Assembly (NCBI GenBank): GCA_018398765.1
Contig: JAHBMJ010000450.1
Span: 1-22,534, forward strand
Source: Chromera velia
Taxonomy: Eukaryota > Sar > Chromeraceae
Direction of reading: 5' to 3'
DNA length: 22,534 bases
Shown: positions 1 to 7,396 of the stretch, piece after piece
How positions within the stretch are numbered: the first letter of the stretch is position 1
Layout of the letters: each line of letters begins with the position of its first letter
The notes under the pieces: model-generated
Told to the model about the DNA's origin: nothing
Database searches by the model: none
What the model saw: only the letters and a program-made list of their open reading frames with translations
Translations under genes and position numbers: made by a program

Positions 1-1
1 T

Positions 2-400
2 GCGGGGGGATGGGGCGCTCGTCGAGGGGGGGGTGCAAACGGCACCTCAGGCTCTTCTCCGAGATGGGGAAGCTCTGGTGGTGCGGGCCGAAGCAGTTCC
101 CGAGATTTCGGTGAGACGGGAGAAGGAGGGGGTCATGGGGGATCCGGGTGGGGTGGTACAGGAAGGGGGGGAGGGGGGCAAAGTTCGGACTGGGGGGCCC
201 CAACAAGCCGCGGGGGGTCTGATTGGGGGGCTCCAGGAGGTGGTGGACAGAGCTCGGATTGGGGGGCTCCAGCAGGGGGAAGCAGTGAAAAGAAGGGGGG
301 GGGGACGGGATCCGGTTGGGGTCAAATGGGGACAGGAGGGGGAGGGGGCTCTTCCTCTTCCTCGAGCTCCGCAGCTGGGAATGGGTGGGGGAAGTCCTGA
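2..400 (+). CDS. C-terminal part of a Gly/Ser-rich WG-repeat protein (5' end outside window)
   Basis: Reading from base 2, one frame stays open for 132 codons to a TGA at 398-400. It has no usable start, so this is the 3' exon of a gene that begins left of the window. The product is almost wholly Gly, Ser, Ala and Trp, with eight Trp-Gly dipeptides. Three sit in copies of SDWGAP; others are SGWGGT, SGWGQM and NGWGKS. A Ser run precedes the last one. Regularly spaced WG/GW dipeptides in a disordered tail are known as Argonaute-binding hooks, in SPT5-like, SPT6-like, GW182-like and Pol V-type proteins. No folded domain is visible to say which family this is. A plain Gly-rich RNA-binding tail is the main alternative. 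The other frames here are less ordered, with Pro-rich or G-rich artefacts. Confidence 0.6.
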   Translation, partial: AGGWGARRGGGANGTSGSSPRWGSSGGAGRSSSRDFGETGEGGGHGGSGWGGTGRGGGGQSSDWGAPTSRGGSDWGAPGGGGQSSDWGAPAGGSSEKKGGGTGSGWGQMGTGGGGGSSSSSSSAAGNGWGKS

Positions 401-1672
401 TTATTCTCGTTTCTTTCCCCGGCATCTTTTTTCTGTTCTTTAGACCGACGTGGGATTCAATTGACGAGAGAATGTCTGTGGCCCCCCTCCGAGTGCGTTT
501 CCCAAGAATCTGTTGCGGCAGTCTCAGCCTGCAAAAAGATCGAGGTGCTTCTTTCCTTGCATCTATACATTTTAGAGAAGCATTGGTGGTGTCCCTTCTT
601 CCGATACCCTCTTGATGCATATGCTTTGCTCTATAAACAGTCTTCTTCTGTTTTCTTTGCCCTCCATTACCCTCCATTTTTGAAATTTGAATGAAGTGAG
701 ATCAACTTTGAAGTCCGAACCTTCGAACGAGCTGTACTAGGATCTGTATTGCATGTTTGACACACATTTTGCTAGAGATTTTGACTACGTATTTATAGTT
801 TATTTAAATTTCTGTGAATCGATCCATGCAGTTCTAGATTTAGTTTAATGCGCCCAGTAATGCGCCTTAGTCTAAAACTTGGTATTATATAGTGGGAAGA
901 CATGGACCTCCTTGAATCTAAGTACCACTTGAAATTCTAAGCCGCATTTTTGGATAAGCTTGAAAGTCCGCGCCGCAGGCACAGATCATTTACGGTGTCT
1001 TGAAAGCCAAAGCTACATATCTGGACAGTGTCTTGACCATCTACACCGCAGGCGTGGACGGTCTCTTGAAAAACGATGCCGCAGATAAAGATCATCTTGA
1101 TTATATTTTTTTAAGTGGCACTTAGGTTCAGGGAGGTTAAGACATAGAGAGCTCATAGGTGGTTAAGGTCAATACTAGATTGAACTAACTGCTTCTTCAT
1201 CAAAGTTTGTTCAAATATGTTGAAACTATATGCAATAATATTCAAAAAATTTTAATTAAACGAAAAATACTAGGTTAAATATCAAAATGAATTATTAATC
1301 AAATTAAATATTTGTATTAATCATCGATCTCAATGCACCTGAGATTAAAAAGTTTAATGTAAAGTTTTACATCGCACGACATACAAAGTTTTAGCTAGAG
1401 TTTTAGATATTCCGAGTTACGTTAACTTATGTATAATACAAAAAATGTATACAACTGCTAGAGACTGCTGATATAAAGATTAAATTATTTCGTAGTAAAT
1501 TCGTACCGCAAAGTTGTGCCACAATCTAGGCCACAATCATTAACTGGTGCTAACCACTGCTAGAACTTATTCGTTGCCGCCAAACGGTAGACCCTAGAAA
1601 TAAGATCATGACAATCACTAAGACGAATCTTAGACAATCATAAAGAGAACTCCCTTTTACCTATCCCCCCCC
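401..1672. other. AT-rich intergenic DNA, no gene seen
   Basis: The first part, to about 700, is probably the 3' untranslated and downstream region of the WG-repeat gene. It is pyrimidine-rich and holds only short overlapping reading frames. From about 700 the DNA turns AT-rich, and all frames are crowded with stops. Apart from the degenerate repeat at 911-1100 I see no structured element, RNA gene or coding exon. Confidence 0.5.
911..1100. repeat. degenerate tandem repeat, unit about 31-40 nt
   Basis: The word CTTGA recurs at 911, 928, 959, 999, 1032, 1065 and 1096. Between several copies the words GCCGCAG and AGATCA recur at similar distances. Spacing is mostly 31-33 nt, with one 40-nt interval. 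The copies are strongly diverged and no frame stays open through them. This looks like an old tandem array or part of a decayed mobile element. Confidence 0.4.
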
Positions 1673-1680
1673 TTCATCGC
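1673..1680. repeat. left target-site duplication of the hAT element
   Basis: The 8-mer TTCATCGC directly abuts the left terminal inverted repeat. It recurs exactly at 3027-3034 directly after the right one. An 8-bp duplication is the hallmark of hAT-superfamily insertion. Confidence 0.85.
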
Positions 1681-3026
1681 TAGTGACCATGTTTGATTTA
1701 ATTTGATTTGAGGTAGGGCTTAAGTTCAAATCAAATATCCAGTTAGGGAGGACCTAGTGTTTAAAGACCTATCAAATACGATCAAATATTTGATCAATAT
1801 GACTTTCAACCTCAAATATGAAGGTCCTGAAAATTTTTTTGCAAGTACCGATCCGTCACGCATGCTGATTTAAATGAAAAAACCTAAATCTTGATGGTTT
1901 GCTCTCAAAAAAAAAACGTTTTGAGCTGTACTGAAATTGATGTTCCACCTCTTTTTACTTTATGCAGAGGTAAACCGATCAGCTGAATGTTTTCCCGAAC
2001 AGCTGTGTTGACTTTTCTGGTGCTGGAACATCTTTTACGGCCCCCTTTTTAAGCGTCTGCAGAGACTTCTGCTTCCAACACTGAAGAACGAGATTATTCT
2101 GTCAATCAAAGATAGGTTGAGAAAAGCAGCGACCCAACGAGTGTCGATCACCCTCGACATGTGTGTGATTGCAGCATGCCCCTGACCCCGAGCGTCGAAA
2201 GGCTGCGACCACATTCCCTGTCGGTGTAGAGCAGTTCTAGAAAGGCAAGGGAAAAGGTAACGGGGGGGCTGCTGACAGTGCTGGAGGGGGGGCCGCTCCT
2301 GCAAGGCCCAGTGGGAGGACTAATTTGAAACCAAAGGAGGCGGCCGCAGACGCAAATGCTGAGAAGGCTGGGGGGAAACTTCCCCCTCCTGAGAAAGTCA
2401 TCACTCCGGGTGAGGAAGGCTACCGACCTCTCTATATTCACCTCCAATACAAGGGGCTTGTTGTCGGCCCTGGCACGGCATAGAGGGTAGCCGAACTTAC
2501 CAACTCTGGATGCTTAGCTGCCCAGAAATAGGACGGTTCCAACACCAACAGCAATAGCAAACGTGTGCGCGGTTCTCCGTCTCACCCCGTTGTCATCTCT
2601 CCGCAACCGAATAGAAGCCCAGGAGCACCCACTCCTGGAAAGCCGAAAAGCTAGAGAAAAAGCTCTCAGCAGCTCCCACCACCGATCGATTCGATTCATA
2701 TTGAAGAAAGTGATCATAAAGAAGAGGAAAAGGAAGTGCCATAAAGCTGAGTGATTGTCACCTCAATTTTGGTACGTGCTCTAACTTTATCGTATCAACA
2801 AAAAGTCATATGCAATTTCAAATCTATCAATTTTACGTTCTTAATCTCTATTAGTACTAGAGTGAGTCTCAGTGACTAGTGTATATACACTGCCACACAG
2901 GCATATTTTTTTTATGGAACTGATAAGTTATAATTATATATATATTTTCTTAAATTTTTGAAACACACATCAGAAATGTTCTGATAACTATTGTCATGAG
3001 AAAAATCAAATCAAACATGGTCACTA
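1681..3026. mobile_element. hAT-superfamily DNA transposon, non-autonomous or decayed (1,346 bp)
   Basis: The ends are perfect 19-nt inverted repeats, 1681-1699 and 3008-3026, each beginning TAGTGACCATG when read inward. The first bases fit the hAT terminal consensus (C/T-A-A/G-N-G). Perfect 8-bp copies of TTCATCGC lie immediately outside both ends. Inside, a transposase-like fragment on the + strand (2012-2185) supports the assignment. The sub-terminal parts are AT-rich, with many ATCAAAT and ATTTGAT words. The middle, about 1930-2760, is GC-richer. It includes a stretch near 2240-2490 that reads as an Ala/Gly/Pro/Lys-rich peptide on the + strand, perhaps captured host or other element sequence. 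With only a fragment of transposase the copy cannot move by itself. The intact duplication suggests a fairly recent insertion. Confidence 0.8.
2012..2185 (+). pseudogene. hAT transposase fragment
   Basis: One frame, open between a TGA at 2009 and a TGA at 2183, gives about 57 residues. They include RLLLPTLKNEI, then SIKDRL, then VSITLDM. This order matches the part of hAT transposases where a 'LLP.L' segment precedes the VSLTLD-type strand holding the first catalytic Asp of the RNase H-like fold. The usual Trp after this Asp is replaced by Cys. Downstream the frame is closed by stops and I find no continuation of the catalytic domain. The call rests on a short match, but it lies inside an element that has hAT ends. 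Confidence 0.5.
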
Positions 3027-3034
3027 TTCATCGC
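3027..3034. repeat. right target-site duplication of the hAT element
   Basis: TTCATCGC follows the right terminal inverted repeat directly and is identical to bases 1673-1680. Confidence 0.85.
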
Positions 3035-3228
3035 TCCGTCAGATCCACTCCTGTCTCAGACGAGGAGCTTCTCCCCTTGGCTGCAGCAGCTGGTCAATTG
3101 GCTGAACAGCTATGGCCTGGACTTGTGAAAATGGCTTGCGAAGCTGAAAACTGAAAACATTAATCTCTCTTCTTTTCTATCTGCTCCCTCCCTCCCCACT
3201 GTCTGCTCCCAACTCATGTGAACAACCG

Positions 3229-3735
3229 GTGCCCTTGTCTTTCTGTGAACAGAAAAAGTTACTGCTGAAGGAATGCGAAACCACGTTGGCCAGCCCAACA
3301 AAAGAAATCAAGCGGAAGGATTTGGATGGTCAACAGGGCAGGAAAAAAGTGAGACAAAAGAAAAAGGCCGAATGGTTTGATAATGAATGCAAGGAAGCAG
3401 CGACACTTTGGAGGGAAGCAAGGAAGGCGTTGAACAAACTTGTGCAATCATATGAGAATGAGGGGAGAAGTGGGAGCAGCAGAGCGAACGTGGTTGCTTT
3501 AAGACAGACAGTTGAGAGGCAGGCCTGCAGATGTCAGCGATTGCACAACAGGAAAAGAAAGGCGTACGAAAAGCTCTGTGCAGAAAAGGTTGCACGTGAG
3601 TTGTCCTCTAACCCTTCAAAAGTCTGGTCATTGAGAAGAAAGCTGCAAAGAAGCAATAGAGAGAAAGCCCTTCCTGGTTCCCAGCCTTCAGTAAAAGACT
3701 TTTCCTGTCACTGGGCTTCCATGCATCTTCGCTGA
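3229..3735 (+). pseudogene. LINE ORF2 fragment: linker upstream of the reverse transcriptase
   Basis: An open stretch of 168 codons is rich in Lys, Arg and Glu. It contains KKAEWFDNECKEA, then a long basic amphipathic region, then SNPSKVWSLRRKL. The order 'WFD.EC ... P..W..L' is typical of the segment between endonuclease and reverse transcriptase in LINE ORF2 proteins. The frame ends at a TGA at 3733. The homologous sequence resumes in another frame near 3893, so there is at least one frameshift here. The Met at 3229 is not a real start. Confidence 0.7.
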
Positions 3736-3892
3736 CTCTCCCTCTGGTAGAGAATCTGCACAAGAAAGTGCTCCCCCTTTCCCTCCTTTGCAGCTAGCCC
3801 CACCCGTTTTTAACTCTTCTTTGCACCCTGGCGTTTTTTTGTGACTGCATACCCACTCTCATCAGGTTCCCTCTTGCATTCACTCTCCCCCT

Positions 3893-4915
3893 TTGCCCCC
3901 ACCAATCCCTCCGTCTCACCCTTATTTTTGTATAGAAGAAATAAGGAAAGTCCTCCGGTCCACAAAGGAAGAAAAGGCTGCAGGGTTGTCCAGACTCGCC
4001 CCCAACCACCTCTCCCTCTGCTTTCAATATTCACCTCTTTCTCGTGCTTTGTTATTTATCCATTTAAACTTAATTCACTTGACATCTGCTTGGCGAGATG
4101 AATGGAATGTAATTAAATTCTGTCCGGTTCGAAAGGGGCCTCCTTCCCCCGACCCTGGTGAATGACGTCCGATTCATGTTGTCTCACTCTTACCAAAACT
4201 CTTTTCTTCACTCCTCTCTGCCTGTCTTACATCGCAAGTGAAGATTGACCATAGGCAGTTGAGTTTTCAGCAAGGGGTAGGAACAAGAGAAGCCATTGGA
4301 GCACTTACTACGCTGATGCAAAAGGCAAAGAAACAAAAGAAGCCCTTGTTAGCATACTTTGTAGACTTTAACAAAGCCTTTGACTCCCTGCCCAGGGATG
4401 TTTTGTTTAAAGTTTTGCTAAAGTAAGGGGTGAGTGCAATCGATGTCAAAATGATTTGGGCAATGTATACAAATATGTATGGAAGCATCACTGGTAGCCC
4501 TTTTATGTTCAAGGAAGAGAAAGGGGTGAAACAAGCGGATCTTCTCTCCCCTCTTCTCTTCTTAATTTTCATCAATGATCTGCATGAAAGAGTGAAGGCT
4601 TCCGGTCGTGCAGAGGTTCTGCTCAGTGGGGTTAAGTGCGATAGCCTTGGTTATGCTGATGACCTTGTCCTCATTGCTGAGAGTGTGCATGACCTGCAGG
4701 TCAGCTTAAATGAATTGAATTCTTTCTGTGAAGAGAGGGGGCTCACTGTTAATTTAAAAAAGACGAAAATCATACGTCTATCCGACTCTTACCCTACAAT
4801 TGAAAGCAGGCTTATGTTTGGGGGAAAAGAAGTCGAGAGAGTGGGGTCGTATAAGTATTTGGGTGTTCTTTTATTCGGGAGACTTATTAAGGGAGGTAAT
4901 AGAAGAGAGGCTTAG
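3893..4915 (+). pseudogene. LINE reverse transcriptase domain, broken by stops
   Basis: This is a single frame with two in-frame stops, TGA at 4163 and TAA at 4424. Landmarks in order: EEIRKVLRSTKEEKAAGLS (finger block), RPIHVVSLLPKLF just after the first stop (the 'NWRPISLLP' block), FQQGVGTREAI, the catalytic A block FVDFNKAFDSLP, the B block GVKQADLLSPLLF, the C block GYADDLVLIA with the catalytic Asp pair, and then VNLKKTKII and YKYLGV. In the B block the usual GVKQGDPLSP has two substitutions. The enzyme copies element RNA into DNA at a nicked target. This copy cannot make a full enzyme. After the YKYLGV thumb-region block the frame closes at 4913 and homology continues in another frame. 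Confidence 0.85.
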
Positions 4916-5996
4916 CATAGCGAGTAGACAGATGGGTCATACAAAGAGCGTAGCACTCTTTTTAGGTCGCCTGCCCCCCGCAGCAAAAATTTTGTGTTTA
5001 TGTGCTTTCTGATTGCCTGTTGCTCTATACGCGTTTGACTGTCTGCCTGTTCGCAAGTCAGATATGGATGCATTAGATATCCTTCAATTGCGCTTTGTCT
5101 GTTGGGCTTTGAATCTGTCTCTCTCTTCTTTCCATGTACCTACTTTGTATGCTGTCGGTCTACTTCCTACACGTATGCATATGTCGATGAGACTTGCTGG
5201 GTATTTGACTAACTTAAAACATATTGACCTCAAGATGCCCGCGGGTGCCTGGTTGGCTTTAATGAATGGTGATTGTCCTTCCTCTATGATGCATACACAA
5301 AAATTGATTGGGTCGACCAGATTGGAAGAATTTGTGACTGTCAATCTAACCATCAGAAGAAGAAAGAAAGCCACCAAGGTTGGCCGTCTCCTTCTCTTAA
5401 GAGCAGTGATCAACCGGGAAGTTGATGAATGGATTGATGGTTGTCTAGAAAGGGCCGCTTCACGGGGGGCGGTTTTGCAGTTTGGCAGAGGCGTCAGACC
5501 GAATGTGTTCCAAACGTCTTATCCTACTGCCCAACGTTCGTCTCTCCTCTTCCTTTCCTCTACTTTTCCTTCATCCCCTTCGTCCCCCCGTTTTGTTTCC
5601 CTCCCTCGCGCTGCGATCTGGTCCTCAGGCCTTTTTTCAGCCTTGCTGTATATGTTGCTTGGTGGTCGCCCCCATGCATCGTACAGAGGGCTGGAAGACG
5701 CGGTTTGCTCTGCATGCAGGGGCAAAGCAGACGATCTACTGCACCGACTGACTGAATGCACAGAAACAAGAGCAGATCGAGAGGCTCTGAATGCAATTGT
5801 AACCGAAATTGAAGCCAAATTAGACAGAGCCCCAAAAAGAGAGAGAAAGTGGTTACTATCAAAAGACTCCACCTCTCTAAAACACGCCACGCAAAGCGAA
5901 TTGTTGGCACGAATGAAGGTCACCCTGGCACTTAGACACTCACCCATACCGGCCCTGCGACTCTTGCAAAACATCTGTCTGCGCCCTCCATCGTAA
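4885..5996 (+). pseudogene. LINE ORF2 C-terminal region with Cys/His cluster
   Basis: After a frameshift near 4880 the ORF2 homology continues (EERLSIASRQMG, then AAKILCLCAF). It is interrupted by a TGA at 5010 and then open for about 327 codons to TAA at 5994. Near the end, CSACRGKADDLLHRLTEC forms a C-x2-C-x8-H-x4-C cluster. This zinc-knuckle type is common at the C-terminus of LINE ORF2 and thought to bind nucleic acid. The stretch 5520-5600 is very C/T-rich and codes for a Ser/Pro-rich spacer. The Met at 5013 follows a stop and is not evidence of a separate gene. Confidence 0.75.
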
Positions 5997-6680
5997 GGCC
6001 TGCGATTCGATGCATGTGATGGTTACTTACCTCTCTTCCCGTCTCACCTTTTGAATGTTCTTTTTCCATCTCTCACGTACATCTCCCGTCCCCCCTCTCC
6101 ACCGGTCTTCCTGTCTGCCTCTACTGCCTGAGAGTCTCTGTTGCAGTTGTCGCACTCCTCCCACAGAAGGGAAACGACATCAGTAATTTAGAAAGCATCT
6201 TCTAGATGCAGGGTGTTTAGAGTTGCGAGAATGAAGCCCCCTCCCGTTATATGATGTAGGTCTGGCAAAGGGGCAATAAAGCATTGTCCTAGACTCATGC
6301 ACTGCATGATGGCCTATAGACCGATTAATATATGATAATGTCAATCATGATGATGACTCGGAGGATGATGAATCATCTATATTGGCATCTCTAGCTAAAT
6401 CAGACTAGGTCCATCATTCTAGCATCATATAGATGAATAGATCCTTTAATCCTTATATAGGCTATGATCTATTTACAACTAAATTTAAAGAGTATCACTC
6501 GGAGCTACACTGCAAAGATGAATAATGATCTACATCATATTCAATCTTATAAGTTAGTGGCTTCATGCGTATGCAGACATATTAAAACCTAGATTAAAAC
6601 GTATTCAGTGCTAGACTCGGATTCAGTGTTGCAAAACAACTGCAGGACACCAGAGCAATACACGTAGCCCAGTTGAACCA
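5997..6680. other. LINE 3' tail and AT-rich intergenic DNA, no gene seen
   Basis: Up to about 6290 this is the presumed LINE 3' untranslated tail, pyrimidine-rich and carrying an AATAAA. Beyond that the DNA is AT-rich, with many scattered ATGATG, CTAGA and ATCAT words, and all frames close quickly. No terminal repeat or RNA gene could be recognised. Confidence 0.45.
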
Positions 6681-7396
6681 ATGAGAAAACGCGATGCACC
6701 CGCCAGTGCTGCCATACAAGTCCTTACATTCGATGAAAGCACACCACTGAGGGAACCTCCAAACTACTCATGCATGCAACCGACGTTCCTTTCCGAAGAA
6801 CGATCCATGCCAGGAGCACAACTTTCGCACACTGTGTCCAAGTGCATCGGAAACCCTCAACAAACCGCATACAGTACAGGTACAACAGAATGCGCAGCAA
6901 GGTCATCATGCCAACATGACCGCCCCCAGAACCATTTGATACAATATGAAAGGAAAAAAAGAAGAACGCGTGAGCCCAGAGACAAAGCCAATTCGGCAAG
7001 AAATGCATGCATGGAGACAAGTTCAAAGAAAGAAAAGGAGGACCCCACCGACGCAATTAACGGAGCATGCCGATCGTGTGCACAGAGCTAAAAGACCCAC
7101 AACATGTAAAAGAATTCATTCAGGAAAAAAGAGACATAGCTCTAAAGCTTCGTTGTTCTTTCTTTCTTTCTTTCTTTTTTTCTTTCTTTCTTTTTTTCTT
7201 TCGTTCTTTCTTTCTTTCTTTCGTTCGTTCGTTCTGTCTTTCTTTCTTTCTTTCCTTCTTTCTTTCTTTCTTTCTTTCTTTCGTTTGTTGTGTCAGCCAG
7301 TGGCAACTTAAAACCACGGCACGAAGGGACTGTCGTAACCTGCCGCAATCGTGGGGAGGGAATATCCACAGGTGGAGCCGGGTTACTGCATCTCCT
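6681..7396 (-). other. probable 3' untranslated and downstream region of the TMEM151-like gene
   Basis: This follows the stop of the minus-strand gene. It holds the long pyrimidine tract at 7154-7284 and otherwise mixed sequence. A 136-codon frame on the + strand (6681-7091) has no recognisable domain and is not accepted as a gene. No clear polyadenylation signal was identified on the minus strand. Confidence 0.35.
7154..7284. repeat. imperfect (TTTC)n microsatellite, about 130 bp
   Basis: The tract is an almost uninterrupted run of TTTC units on the + strand, with scattered TTTT, TTCG and CCTT variants. In the sense of the neighbouring minus-strand gene it reads as (GAAA)n, starting about 110 bp after the stop codon. 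Overlapping reading frames made of Phe/Leu/Ser or Lys/Glu/Arg repeats are artefacts of the repeat. Confidence 0.9.

Larger units (their letters stand above)
3027..6290 (+). mobile_element. decayed non-LTR (LINE) retrotransposon
   Basis: On the + strand this region contains, in the correct order, pieces of a LINE ORF2: the linker before the reverse transcriptase, the reverse transcriptase with recognisable catalytic blocks, and the C-terminal region ending in a Cys/His cluster. The pieces lie in three frames, separated by frameshifts near 3715-3890 and near 4880 and by in-frame stops at 4163, 4424 and 5010. The element is therefore inactive. No endonuclease domain is recognisable. The 5' end is truncated or too decayed to place; the coordinate given is only the edge of the neighbouring hAT duplication. 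The 3' part after the last stop (5994) is a C/T-rich untranslated tail, with AATAAA at about 6275 as a possible polyadenylation signal. No poly-A tract or target duplication was found, so the right border is approximate. Confidence 0.8.

Noticed and set aside
47-325. Pro-rich minus-strand frame
   Set aside because: It is the reverse-complement shadow of the Gly/Trp-rich frame; its PPIR-type repeats mirror the WG repeats.
33-443. 136-codon + strand frame starting with Met
   Set aside because: It overlaps the WG-repeat frame, is driven by G-runs, and lacks any repeated or domain-like order; the frame from base 2 to 400 is far more regular.
4163-5012. Alternative genetic code suggested by TGA at a Trp-like position in the LINE
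   Set aside because: The same element also has a TAA and frameshifts, and the host genes read through without in-frame TGA; ordinary decay is simpler.
6681-7091. 136-codon + strand frame
   Set aside because: No recognisable domain, no splice or promoter context, and it lies in the presumed 3' region of the minus-strand TMEM151-like gene.
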